In this document: one piece after another, positions 50,781-59,254 of the stretch | How positions within the stretch are numbered: the stretch's first letter is position 1 | How the letters are laid out: the number at the start of each line of letters is the position of its first letter | From: Catenuloplanes niger | GTDB lineage: Bacteria > Actinomycetota > Actinomycetes > Mycobacteriales > Micromonosporaceae | Reading direction: 5' to 3' | DNA length: 64,000 nt | Assembly (NCBI RefSeq): GCF_031458255.1 | Contig: NZ_JAVDYC010000001.1 | Coordinates: 6,581,001-6,645,000 of the forward strand | Position numbers and translations under genes: made by a program | Notes under the pieces: generated by a model | Told to the model about the DNA's origin: nothing | Databases searched by the model: none | What the model saw: the letters and a program-made list of their open reading frames with translations, nothing else

Positions 50781-51608
50781 ATGACGAGGTGGACGACCGA
50801 CCCGCGGCGCATCGCGGTCCTCGCCACGGTCCTGGCCGCGGCGCTGATCGCCGGCATGCTCGTGGTGGCGGGACTGACGTCCGACAGTTACCGAGCGTCA
50901 GCATCGCCGTACCGGCCGAACCCCCGGTCCGCGAGCGCGCCGGAGCAGGGCCGGCCACCGGCGTCCGCGCCCCGGGGGCCGATGCGGGCGGAACCGCCGA
51001 CCCGGCAGCGCGCGTACGACGGGCCGGACGGCACGCAGCGGGTCACCGGCACGCCGTCGATGAGCCTCACGTTCGACGACGGCCCGTCGCAGTTCACCGA
51101 CGAGGTGCTGGACCAGTTGGACAAGCACGGCATCAAGGCCACGTTCTGCGTGATCGGCAGCCAGGTGCGGTCGCACGCGGCCCAGATGCGCCGGATCGTC
51201 GCGGAGGGACACACGCTGTGCAACCACACCTGGGACCACGACTTCCAGCTGGCCGACCGCACGCCGGAGCAGATCGTCAAGGACATGGTGCGGACGAACG
51301 ACGCGATCCACACGGTCGTGCCGAACGCGAAGGTGCGCTACTTCCGTAACCCGGGCGGGAACTTCAACCACCGTACGGTCTCGGTCGCGCAGCACCTCGG
51401 CATGGTGCCGCTGCACTGGAGCATCGACTCGCGCGACTGGGAGAGCAAGAACGCCAAGAAGATCTACGACCTGGTCGAGGAGAACGCGCACCCGGGCGCG
51501 GTCGTGCTGCTGCACGACGGCGGCGGCGACCGGCGCGAGACGTTGAAGGCGCTGAAGAAACTGCTGCCGTTCCTGAAGGAGCGGTACGACCTGGTGGCGA
51601 TGCCGTGA
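50781..51608 (+). CDS. Membrane-anchored polysaccharide deacetylase (NodB domain)
   Basis: The 275-aa protein has an N-terminal helix ('IAVLATVLAAALIAGMLVVA'), a Pro-rich spacer, and a NodB deacetylase domain: motif 1 'SLTFDDGPSQFTDEV', motif 2 'HTLCNHTWDHDFQL' with the metal His pair, motif 3 'VRYFRNPGGNFN', and 'GAVVLLHDGGGDR'. The catalytic Asp and His are all present. It removes acetyl groups from chitin-like or peptidoglycan sugars outside the cell. ATG 50781 is preferred because the signal anchor follows directly. Confidence 0.92.
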   Translation: MTRWTTDPRRIAVLATVLAAALIAGMLVVAGLTSDSYRASASPYRPNPRSASAPEQGRPPASAPRGPMRAEPPTRQRAYDGPDGTQRVTGTPSMSLTFDDGPSQFTDEVLDQLDKHGIKATFCVIGSQVRSHAAQMRRIVAEGHTLCNHTWDHDFQLADRTPEQIVKDMVRTNDAIHTVVPNAKVRYFRNPGGNFNHRTVSVAQHLGMVPLHWSIDSRDWESKNAKKIYDLVEENAHPGAVVLLHDGGGDRRETLKALKKLLPFLKERYDLVAMP

Positions 51609-51615
51609 GCCGGGC

Positions 51616-51642
51616 GCGGCCGTCCCTCGCCGGGACGGCCGC
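51616..51642. terminator. Bidirectional terminator
   Basis: GCGGCCGTCCC and GGGACGGCCGC form a perfect 11-bp stem with a 5-nt loop between the convergent deacetylase and OsmC genes. Confidence 0.85.
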
Positions 51643-51671
51643 ACGGGTGGCTCGGACGAGCCACGGGTGAC

Positions 51672-52088
51672 TCAGACGAGCTTGGCGTCGACCGTCTGCG
51701 GCACGGCGCCGAGCGCGGCGGAGACCGGGCAGCCGGCCTTCGCGGTCTCGACGTGACCCGCGAACGCGTCCGCGTCGATGTCGGGCACCGACGCCTCCAC
51801 GGTCAGCGCGATACCGGTGATCTTCGGGCCGTCGCCGAGCGTGACGGCGGCGGAGGTGCGCACCGAGTCGGCCTTGAAGCCGGCGCCGGCGAGCACGTTC
51901 GCCAGGAACATGGAGAAGCAGCCGGCGTGCGCGGCCGCGATCAGCTCCTCCGGGTTGGTCCCGGTGCCGTCCTCGAAGCGGGAGACGAACGTGTACGGGC
52001 CCTCGAAGACACCGGAGCCGAGCGCGACGGTGCCGGCACCGCCCTTGAGGTCGCCGTTCCAGACAGCGGATGAGGTACGAGTTGGCAT
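51672..52088 (-). CDS. OsmC-family peroxiredoxin
   Basis: The 138-aa protein has the two redox cysteines of OsmC/Ohr enzymes: 'ELIAAAHAGCFSMFLANVL' and 'AKAGCPVSAAL'. 'NPEELIAAAHAGC' places it in the OsmC subgroup. It reduces organic hydroperoxides in the cytoplasm. The ATG at 52088 starts the family-length protein; the longer frame is not protein-like. Confidence 0.92.
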   Translation of the reverse strand: MPTRTSSAVWNGDLKGGAGTVALGSGVFEGPYTFVSRFEDGTGTNPEELIAAAHAGCFSMFLANVLAGAGFKADSVRTSAAVTLGDGPKITGIALTVEASVPDIDADAFAGHVETAKAGCPVSAALGAVPQTVDAKLV

Positions 52089-52240
52089 ACCGGTGATTCT
52101 GCCCCGGACCGCCCGCCGCCGCCCAGACCACCCCTTGCTCACCGCCGCTCGCAAAAAACCCGTTCCCCGGTTTCGGCCGCCGCCGCGGGTGTAAAGCAAG
52201 CAGGTAGGGGAGTCCCGACCGGGGCCGAAGGAGGCGGATC

Positions 52241-53137
52241 ATGTCCGGAATCGTCGTCGGAGTCGACGGATCACCGGGGGCGGAGACGGCCGTGCGCTGG
52301 GCCGCCGCCCGGTCCCGGGCCAACGGCGCGCCGCTGCGGCTGGTCCACGCCTACTCGCTGCCGGTGCCGTACCCGGCGTCGCCGTTCGGCCCGGCCGGCG
52401 ACGTCACCGGTGACGCGGGCGCGTACGCGAAGGCCGCCGAGGCGGTGCTGGCCGGCGCGGCCCGGATCGCGGCCGAGGCCGGTGCCGCCTCGGTGACCAC
52501 GGAGGCGGTGACCGGCGGCGCGTCCGGCGTGCTGATCGCGGCATCCGACGGCGCCGGCCTGGTCGTGGTCGGCTCGCGCGGCCTCGGCGGGTTCACCGGC
52601 CTGCTGCTCGGCTCGGTCGGCGTGCAGGTCTCCGCGCACGCGAGGTGCCCGGCCGTGGTGGTCCGCGAGCCCGCCACGCCCGGCGGCCCGGTGGTGGTCG
52701 GTGTGGACGGTTCCGCGCCGTCGCACGCGGCCGTGCTGTTCGCGTTCGCGGAGGCGGAACGGCTCGGCGCCGAGCTGCACGCGGTGCACGCGTGGGGCCT
52801 GCCGGCGCCGGTTGACCCGGCGCTGATGGCGTTCCCGACCGAGCGGGACCGCGACGACTACGTGACCGCGGCCGGCCAGGTGCTGCACGACGCGCTGACC
52901 GAGGGCCGGTCCCGGCACCCGTCCGTTCCGGTCCGCGAGCTGTCCGTGGAACGCGGCGCGTCCGCCGGCCTGCTGGACGTCGCGGCGAGCGCCGCGCTGG
53001 TCGTGGTCGGCTCCCGCGGCCACGGCGGCTTCGCCGGGTTGCTGCTCGGCTCCACCGGCCAGTACGTGCTGCACCACGCGCACTGCCCGGTCGCGGTGCT
53101 GCGCGCGGACGTGGATCCGGAGCCGTCGGAAGCCTGA
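52241..53137 (+). CDS. Tandem universal stress protein
   Basis: The 298-aa protein has two USP domains. Each begins 'IVVGVDGSPGAETAVRWAAA' or 'VVVGVDGSAPSHAAVLFAFA' and ends with the ATP motif G-2x-G-9x-G-S ('GSRGLGGFTGLLLGSVG' and 'GSRGHGGFAGLLLGSTG'). It should bind ATP and help survival under stress or dormancy. The ATG follows AAGGAGG. Confidence 0.95.
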   Translation: MSGIVVGVDGSPGAETAVRWAAARSRANGAPLRLVHAYSLPVPYPASPFGPAGDVTGDAGAYAKAAEAVLAGAARIAAEAGAASVTTEAVTGGASGVLIAASDGAGLVVVGSRGLGGFTGLLLGSVGVQVSAHARCPAVVVREPATPGGPVVVGVDGSAPSHAAVLFAFAEAERLGAELHAVHAWGLPAPVDPALMAFPTERDRDDYVTAAGQVLHDALTEGRSRHPSVPVRELSVERGASAGLLDVAASAALVVVGSRGHGGFAGLLLGSTGQYVLHHAHCPVAVLRADVDPEPSEA

Positions 53138-53223
53138 CTCCCCGCCGTCATTGCCACGTATAAGTTTGTCGATACGTTGACCCTCTGGGGACCCGAGGTG
53201 CGGGACCCGGGAGGGACGAGACC

Positions 53224-54714
53224 GTGTTACGCAGAACCGTGCTCACGGCGGCGGCCGTCCTCGCCGTCGTCCTCGGCGTGCAGAGCGGCGCGCAGGCGGC
53301 TCCGGCGCCCGGCGCGCCCGGCGTCGGTGACAGCTACTACCCCGACTACGGCAACGGCGGTTACGACGTCGGTCACTACGACATCCGGCTGCGCTACCAC
53401 CCGGAGACCGACCGGCTGACCGGCACCACCACGATCCTGGCCACCGCCACCCAGGACCTGTCCGCGTTCAACCTGGACTTCGCGCTGCGCACCACGTCGG
53501 TGCGGGTCGACAACCGGCCGGCCACGTTCGCCCGGGAGGGCGACCACGAACTGGTGGTCACGCCCGCCCGCCCGCTGACGGCGGGCCGGCCCACGACGAT
53601 CGTGGTGACGTACGACGACGTGCCGTCGTCGGTCGTCGCGGCCGGCTACACCGCGTGGAACCGCACGCCGGACGGCGCGCTCGCGGTCGGCCAGCCGGAG
53701 ATCGCCTGGTGGTGGTACCCGAGCAACGACCACCCCACGGACAAGGCGACGTTCGACGTGTCCGTGCTGGTGCCGTCCGGGGTGGAGGCGATCTCCAACG
53801 GCTCGCCGACCCGGTGGGCGCAGCCGGAGCTGCGCGGCTGGGACCGATGGTCGTGGCGGTCCGCCGCGCCGCAGGCCACCTACCTGGCGTTCCTGGCGAT
53901 CGGCGACTTCGAGACGTACGGCGACGAGACGCCGGACGGCGAGCCGATCATCACGGCGTACAGCACGCGCCTGGACCCGGTGAGCGCGGCGGCCGCGCGC
54001 GGCAGCATCGAGCGCACCAGCGAGATCATCGACTGGCAGGCCGGGCTGTTCGGACCGTACCCGTTCGGTGCCCGGGGTGGCGTGGTGACCGGTCCGCGGG
54101 AGCTCGGCTTCGCGCTGGAGACGCAGACCCGCCCGGTGTACGACGGCGTGGCCTTCGCCCGCGGGTCGAACAACTCGCTGGTCGTGCACGAACTGGCCCA
54201 CCAGTGGTTCGGCGACAGCGTCTCGGTCCGCGACTGGCGGGACATCTGGCTCAACGAGGGCTTCGCCTCCTACGCCGAGTGGCTCTGGTCCGAGAAGGAG
54301 GGTGAGGGCACCGCCGCGGAGATCGCCGACTACGTGCACGGCGTGGCCTGGCCGGCCGACGACCCGTTCTGGCAGGTCCTGCCCGGTGATCCCGGTGCGG
54401 CCCGGTTGTTCCACCCGGCGGTCTACGACCGTGGCGCGCTCACCCTGCACGCGCTCCGCGAGGCCGTGGGCGACGAGGACTTCTTCGCCGTGCTGCGCGC
54501 CTGGGCGCAGACCCACCGCTACCGCGACGCGAGCACCGCCGAGTTCGTCGCGCTCGCCGAGGAGATCTCCGGCGACGACCTCGGCGACCTCTTCCGCACC
54601 TGGCTCTACACGCCGGGCCGCCCCGAGCTCGAGGTCGCCGCGCGTACGGTCCCGGCCGAGCCTCGGTCCTGGGCGAGGATCACCGCGGCCCACGAGGAGG
54701 CCCACCGCCACTGA
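53224..54714 (+). CDS. Secreted M1-family metallopeptidase
   Basis: The 496-aa protein has a signal peptide (MLRRTVLTAAAVLAVVLG..., cleavage near 'AQA-AP'). The zinc site is 'VVHELAHQWFGDSVS' and, 18 residues on, 'WLNEGFASYAEW', the classic HExxH-18-E of M1. The substrate anchor 'ELGFALETQTRP' replaces the usual GAMEN. The family's C-terminal helical domain is missing, so the enzyme is short, like other actinomycete M1 peptidases. The gene starts at GTG 53224 and ends in a strong hairpin. Confidence 0.92.
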   Translation: MLRRTVLTAAAVLAVVLGVQSGAQAAPAPGAPGVGDSYYPDYGNGGYDVGHYDIRLRYHPETDRLTGTTTILATATQDLSAFNLDFALRTTSVRVDNRPATFAREGDHELVVTPARPLTAGRPTTIVVTYDDVPSSVVAAGYTAWNRTPDGALAVGQPEIAWWWYPSNDHPTDKATFDVSVLVPSGVEAISNGSPTRWAQPELRGWDRWSWRSAAPQATYLAFLAIGDFETYGDETPDGEPIITAYSTRLDPVSAAAARGSIERTSEIIDWQAGLFGPYPFGARGGVVTGPRELGFALETQTRPVYDGVAFARGSNNSLVVHELAHQWFGDSVSVRDWRDIWLNEGFASYAEWLWSEKEGEGTAAEIADYVHGVAWPADDPFWQVLPGDPGAARLFHPAVYDRGALTLHALREAVGDEDFFAVLRAWAQTHRYRDASTAEFVALAEEISGDDLGDLFRTWLYTPGRPELEVAARTVPAEPRSWARITAAHEEAHRH

Positions 54715-54719
54715 CCGCC

Positions 54720-54759
54720 GTGCGGCACGCGTGCCCCGGCCGGGGCGCACGTGCCGCAC
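54720..54759 (+). terminator. Terminator of the M1 peptidase gene
   Basis: GTGCGGCACG and CGTGCCGCAC form a 10-bp stem; an inner CCCCGG/CCGGGG stem lies inside, separated by a small internal loop. It begins 5 bp after the stop. Confidence 0.8.
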
Positions 54760-54864
54760 GGGCGGCGGACCCGTCTCCCGGCCCGGTGCGGCGGTTTCCC
54801 GGCGGTGTCCGGCTCGCGCGGCACGTTCGTGGCGGCGGGTGTGGTCGTGGTGACCGGCGACGGC

Positions 54865-54937
54865 ACCGGCAGGGAGGCCGCCCGCGGCCGACCGGTGCCC
54901 GCGGGAGCACGAGGGACGTGGGCACGCCGGAAGCGGG
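54865..54937 (+). repeat. Intergenic structured repeat, copy B
   Basis: Third copy of the approximately 70-bp element, with the variable centre GAGGGACGTGGG. It lies between the convergent M1 peptidase and FBP genes. Confidence 0.8.
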
Positions 54938-54945
54938 AAAATGGG

Positions 54946-55443
54946 TTATTCCATGACCTTTGCCAGGAAGCCGGCGACGTGCGACAGCATGCGCGCGATC
55001 TTCTCCTCCTCGCTGAGCGAGTCGCGCAGTGGCGTGCCGGGGCCGGCGCCGGGGCGGCCGCGCACGTGGAGCGAGCAGGTCAGGTCGGGGCAGATGTAGG
55101 TGCCGACCGAGTCGCCCTGGCGGCCCGCCCGGCCGGCCTTCGGCGCGACCATCAGCGGTACGCCGCCGTCGTGCGTGGTCAGGCACAGCGAGCAGATGCC
55201 GTGGCGGGCGGTGCGTGCGGTGGACGGCGTCGGGAGACGGAGCACGACCGCGGTCAGCGTGTCGCCGTCCCCGGGCACGGCCAGGTAGGCGCGCTCCGGC
55301 GACTTCGGGTCGCGCCAGCCGAGGAAGTCCAGGTCGTCCCAGGGGCGGGTGCTCAGGTCGCGCGGGACGAACGCGCGGGTCGCCTCGCCCTTGGAACAGT
55401 TCACGAACGCGGCGCGGATCTCTCGGTCGGTCAGCGGCTTCAT
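54946..55443 (-). CDS. FBP-domain zinc-finger protein (EF-G-binding-like)
   Basis: The 165-aa protein has the FBP C-terminal treble-clef finger: 'HGICSLCLTTHDGG' and 'YICPDLTCSLHVRG' provide four Cys. The N-terminal part ('LTDREIRAAFVNCSKGEATR', 'WDDLDFLGWRDPKSP') is typical of the family. Relatives bind elongation factor G and affect fusidic-acid sensitivity; the role here is unproven. It is divergent from a TetR gene with a perfect operator between them. Confidence 0.88.
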   Translation of the reverse strand: MKPLTDREIRAAFVNCSKGEATRAFVPRDLSTRPWDDLDFLGWRDPKSPERAYLAVPGDGDTLTAVVLRLPTPSTARTARHGICSLCLTTHDGGVPLMVAPKAGRAGRQGDSVGTYICPDLTCSLHVRGRPGAGPGTPLRDSLSEEEKIARMLSHVAGFLAKVME

Positions 55444-55458
55444 GCGAACGACGCTAAG

Positions 55459-55479
55459 TTGCCTAAAAGCTTTAGGCAA
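55459..55479. promoter_or_regulatory. TetR-type operator between FBP and TetR genes
   Basis: TTGCCTAAA-AGC-TTTAGGCAA is a perfect 9-bp inverted repeat 15 bp from each start codon, so a bound dimer would block both promoters. Confidence 0.75.
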
Positions 55480-55493
55480 ACCAATAATGGCCT

Positions 55494-56078
55494 ATGGCGC
55501 GTGCGGGATTGACCACGGAACGTCTGGCGCGGGCCGGCGCGGAGCTGGCCGACGAGTCGGGGTTCGACGCGGTGACGCCGTCCGCGCTGGCCCGGCGGTG
55601 CGGCGTCGCGGTCGCGAGCCTCTACTCGCACGTGGCCAACGGGCAGCAGCTGCGCGCCCGCGTGACGCTGCTGGCGCTGGAGGAGCTGGCCGGCCGCGCG
55701 TCGGACGCGCTGGCCGGACGCGCCGGTCGGGACGCGCTGATCGCGCTGGCCAACGTCTACCGGGACTACGCGCGGGCGCATCCGGGCCGGTGGGCGGCGG
55801 CGCAGGCGCGACTGGACCCGGCGGACGCGGCGGGCAGCGCGGGCGTGCGGCTGGCCGCCATGACGCGGGCGCTGCTGCGCGGCTACGACCTGCCGGAGCC
55901 GGAGCAGACCCACGCGGTGCGGCTGCTCGGCAGCGTGTTCAACGGCTGGGTCACGCTGGAGGCGGCCGGCGGGTTCGCGCACAGCACGCCGGACTCCGCG
56001 GAGAGCTGGGAGCGCTCGCTGGACGCGCTGGACGCGCTTTTGCGCGCCTGGCCCCGCAGTCGACCGGGCGTGCGGTGA
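55494..56078 (+). CDS. TetR-family regulator (WHG-domain type)
   Basis: The 194-aa protein starts MARAGLTTERLARAGAELAD with the HTH 'ALARRCGVAVASLYSHVANG' and a C-terminal WHG-like domain ('NVYRDYARAHPGRWAAAQAR', 'LLGSVFNGWVTLEAAGGF'). It is divergent from the FBP gene and probably represses it and itself through the palindrome at 55459-55479. The ligand is unknown. Confidence 0.92.
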   Translation: MARAGLTTERLARAGAELADESGFDAVTPSALARRCGVAVASLYSHVANGQQLRARVTLLALEELAGRASDALAGRAGRDALIALANVYRDYARAHPGRWAAAQARLDPADAAGSAGVRLAAMTRALLRGYDLPEPEQTHAVRLLGSVFNGWVTLEAAGGFAHSTPDSAESWERSLDALDALLRAWPRSRPGVR

Positions 56079-56399
56079 GAACGCGTTCCCGCTGCTGAAG
56101 CCGCAATCCAGACCGGCCCCCTCATAACGATTTTCATCGCGCCAATCGGATTTCCCGGGCGTAACACCCTTGTAAATCATCGAAGTCTGTGAATAGCCTG
56201 TTTCCAGGACGCGTCAGGGCGATCACCGCCGCACGGTCCTAAATCCGCTTTTAGCGGTCTCCGTGGGGCAATGGCCTGCTCCGGAGGAAACGCCCCGACC
56301 GGGCTGCGGGGATGACCGGCAGGCGGTCTGCGGCACGGCGTCGCAGCGAGTCGCGGACCGCCACGCTCGATTGGCGTCAATCTTTCGAGGAGTGCGTGC
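56079..56399 (+). other. Intergenic/leader region of the GH6 gene, 321 bp
   Basis: The first 130 bp are A/T-rich and likely hold the promoter. The later part can fold: CCGCTTTTAGCGG, GGGGC/GCCCC, and GGCGGTC/GACCGCC (56322-56362) form hairpins just before the ribosome site GAGGAG. A structured leader is likely, but I could not match it to a named riboswitch. Confidence 0.5.
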
Positions 56400-57749
56400 A
56401 TGCGTTTGTCATTGAGCAAGAGATCCCTGGCCGTAGCGGCCACCGCCACGCTGGCCGCGAGCCTCGTCGTGGTGGCCACCAGCACCGCGAACGCGGCGGC
56501 CAAGCTGGACAACCCGTACGCGGGTGCCCGGATGTACGTCAACCCGGACTGGTCCGCGAAGGCCGCGTCGAGCGGCGGGCAGGCCATCGCGAACCAGCCG
56601 ACCGCGATCTGGCTGGACCGGATCGCCGCGATCGAGTCCGGCTCGGCCGGCTCGAACACCATGGGCCTCCGCGATCACCTCGACGCCGCGGTCGACCAGG
56701 GCGCGAACCTGATCCAGGTGGTCATCTACAACCTGCCCGGCCGGGACTGTGCCGCGCTCGCCTCCAACGGTGAGCTGGCCCCGACCGACATCGCGACCTA
56801 CCAGAGCGACTACATCGACCCGATCGTCGAGATCATGGGCGACCCGGCGTACGCGAACCTGCGGATCGTCACGGTCGTCGAGATCGACTCGCTGCCGAAC
56901 CTGGTGACGAACGTCAGCCCGCGGCCGACCGCGACGCCCGAGTGCGACGTGATGAAGGCCAACGGCAACTACGTCCAGGGCGTCGGGTACGCGCTGGCGC
57001 AGCTCGGCGCGCTGCCGAACGTCTACAACTACATCGACATCGGCCACCACGGCTGGCTCGGCTGGACCGACAACTTCGCCGCGTCCGGTCAGGTGTTCCT
57101 GCAGGCCGCGCGGGCCAACGGCGCGGAGCCGTCGGACGTGCACGGCTTCGCCGCGAACGTGGCGAACTACGGCATCCTGGACGAGCCGTTCTTCGAGGCG
57201 ACCACCGTGGTCGGCGGCAAGCCGGTGCGGGAGAGCACCACCTGGGTCGACTGGAACAACTACGTCGCCGAGGTGGAGTACGCGCAGGCGTACCGTCAGC
57301 ACCTGGTCGGGATCGGCTTCGACGCCGGGCTCGGCATGATCATCGACACCTCCCGCAACGGCTGGGGCGGCCCGGACCGGCCGACCCGCGCGAGCACGTC
57401 GACGGACCCGAACACGTTCGTCAACGAGTCGCGCCTGGACCGGCGCATCCACCTCGGCAACTGGTGCAACCAGGCCGGCGCCGGGCTCGGCGAGCGCCCG
57501 AAGGCGTCGCCCGCGTCCGGCATCGACGCCTACGCGTGGATCAAGCCGCCGGGTGAGTCGGACGGCGCGTCCCGCGAGATCCCGAACGACGAGGGCAAGG
57601 GCTTCGACCGGATGTGCGACCCGACCTACGCGGGCAACCCGCGGAACAACAACAACATGTCCGGCGCGCTGCCCGACGCACCGCTCTCCGGCCACTGGTT
57701 CCAGGCCCAGTTCGAGGAGCTGCTGGCGAACGCGTACCCGCCGCTCTGA
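56400..57749 (+). CDS. Secreted glycoside hydrolase family 6 (cellulase)
   Basis: The 449-aa protein has a signal peptide (cleavage near 'ANA-AA') and a GH6 barrel: 'VVIYNLPGRDCAALASNGE' carries the acid Asp, 'VVEIDSLPNLVTN' the second catalytic region, 'YIDIGHHGWLGWTDN' and 'WIKPPGESDGAS' the substrate-binding loops. GH6 enzymes are endoglucanases or cellobiohydrolases. There is no cellulose-binding module, so soluble beta-glucan may be a better substrate. A 23-bp stem terminator follows. Confidence 0.93.
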   Translation: MRLSLSKRSLAVAATATLAASLVVVATSTANAAAKLDNPYAGARMYVNPDWSAKAASSGGQAIANQPTAIWLDRIAAIESGSAGSNTMGLRDHLDAAVDQGANLIQVVIYNLPGRDCAALASNGELAPTDIATYQSDYIDPIVEIMGDPAYANLRIVTVVEIDSLPNLVTNVSPRPTATPECDVMKANGNYVQGVGYALAQLGALPNVYNYIDIGHHGWLGWTDNFAASGQVFLQAARANGAEPSDVHGFAANVANYGILDEPFFEATTVVGGKPVRESTTWVDWNNYVAEVEYAQAYRQHLVGIGFDAGLGMIIDTSRNGWGGPDRPTRASTSTDPNTFVNESRLDRRIHLGNWCNQAGAGLGERPKASPASGIDAYAWIKPPGESDGASREIPNDEGKGFDRMCDPTYAGNPRNNNNMSGALPDAPLSGHWFQAQFEELLANAYPPL

Positions 57750-57785
57750 TCCGCCCGCACCATCGGGCTGAAACCGACCGGCGCC

Positions 57786-57836
57786 GGGGACCCCGGGCGC
57801 GCCTCCGGACACACCGGAGGTGCGCGCGGGGTTCCC
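57786..57836 (+). terminator. Terminator of the GH6 gene
   Basis: A 23-bp arm at 57786-57808 pairs with 57814-57836 around ACACA, with one mismatch and two G-U pairs. Confidence 0.85.
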
Positions 57837-58030
57837 GCGTCCGCGGGACGGGCCGGTCGCGCGGACGCGGTCGTGCGGCGCCGGCGGGAGTCGACGGTGG
57901 ACGCCCGGCCCACCCCCAAACAGCGGACCGAGCGCACCCGCCATTGTGCACCCGCCGCGCTCACCGGCCGCGAACCGCGTCCGGCCGATGCCGGGTCACG
58001 CGCCGGTGCCGGATCCCGCGCGGTGCGGTC

Positions 58031-59254
58031 TCACGCGCCGACCAGCAGGGTCAGCAGGTCGCCGGCCTCGGCCGGGCTGCCGTAGCGGTAGCCCTGGCCG
58101 TGGTCGCAGCCGCGTTCCCGGGCGGCGTCCCGCTGGGCGTCGGTCTCGATGCCCTCCGCGACCGCGCGGATGCCGAGGTCGTGTGCGGTCGCCACGATCT
58201 GGGTGAAGAGCACGCCGCTGTGCCGCTCGTCCGTGGGCAGCAGCGCGGTCAGGTGCCGGCGGATCTTCGCGACCGCGAGCGGCAGCCGTTCCGCGGTGTC
58301 CCGCAGCAGTGCCGCGTCCGTGAAGCCGCACAGCGCCAGTTCCATGCCGCGGTCGCGGAGCGTGCGCAGCGAGGCCAGCGGCTGCAGCTCGGAGAGCGCC
58401 GGACCGTGGTCGATCTCCAGCGTCACCCGGTGCGGGTCGAACCCGCTCAGCGTCAGCGCCTGCTGCAGGTCGTCGGCGAGTTGCGGGTCGCGCAGCTGTC
58501 CCTCGGACAGATTGATGTGCACGCGCAGCGACTCGGTCGCGGACATCGCGGGCCAGGACGCGACCTCCTGGCAGGCGGCGGACATCACCCAGCGGCCGAG
58601 CGGCCGGATCAGCCCGGTGGCCTCCGCGGCCGGGATGAACCGGGCGGCCGTGACCAGGCCGGCGTGCGCGGGCGTCCAGCGCATCAGCGCCTCCACGCCG
58701 ACCGTGTGCTCGTCGGCCAGGTCGACGATCGGCTGGTAGCGCAGGTGGAACTCGCCGTTGCGGAGCGCGTCGAGCAGCTCGGCCGCGAGCGCGTCGCCGG
58801 CCGGGACCGTGGGGTCGAGCACGTGGTCGAGCACCCGCCGGTCGGCCAGCACGGCGGCGAGCGCGGACTCCTCGTCGCGCGCGGCCTCGTACCGGACGAC
58901 CGCTTCCTGGAGACACCGGTCCAGCGTCTCCGGCGGGCACGGCTTGTTCAGGAACCGGAAGACCTGGCCGTCGTTGATCGCCCGGATCGCGGCCGCGGGC
59001 TCGGTCTGGCCGGTGAGCAGCACGCGCGTGGTGAGCGGCGCGGCCAGCCGCACCCGGGCCAGGAACGTGGCGCCGTCCATGCCGGGCATGCGCATGTCGC
59101 TGACCACCACGGCGAACGGGCCCTGCTCCGCGATCGCGGCCAGCCCGGCCGCGCCGCCCTCGGCGACCGTGACCGCGTACCGGCTGTGCAGCTGGCGGCG
59201 CAGTCCGGAGAGGATCCGCGCGTCGTCGTCCACCAGCAGCAGGCGGGGCCTCAC
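58031..59254 (-). CDS. Response regulator with degenerate EAL domain
   Basis: The 407-aa protein has a receiver domain ('RLLLVDDDARILSGLRRQL', phospho-Asp in 'VVVSDMRMPGMDG', Lys in 'FLNKPCPPET') and an EAL domain. 'VGVEALMRW' is intact, but 'LEIDHGPAL' lacks a Glu, and the metal motif DDFG is replaced by 'LALCGFTDAAL'. It therefore probably binds rather than cleaves c-di-GMP. The GTG start overlaps the kinase stop by 4 bp, so the kinase is its partner. Confidence 0.9.
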   Translation of the reverse strand: MRPRLLLVDDDARILSGLRRQLHSRYAVTVAEGGAAGLAAIAEQGPFAVVVSDMRMPGMDGATFLARVRLAAPLTTRVLLTGQTEPAAAIRAINDGQVFRFLNKPCPPETLDRCLQEAVVRYEAARDEESALAAVLADRRVLDHVLDPTVPAGDALAAELLDALRNGEFHLRYQPIVDLADEHTVGVEALMRWTPAHAGLVTAARFIPAAEATGLIRPLGRWVMSAACQEVASWPAMSATESLRVHINLSEGQLRDPQLADDLQQALTLSGFDPHRVTLEIDHGPALSELQPLASLRTLRDRGMELALCGFTDAALLRDTAERLPLAVAKIRRHLTALLPTDERHSGVLFTQIVATAHDLGIRAVAEGIETDAQRDAARERGCDHGQGYRYGSPAEAGDLLTLLVGA

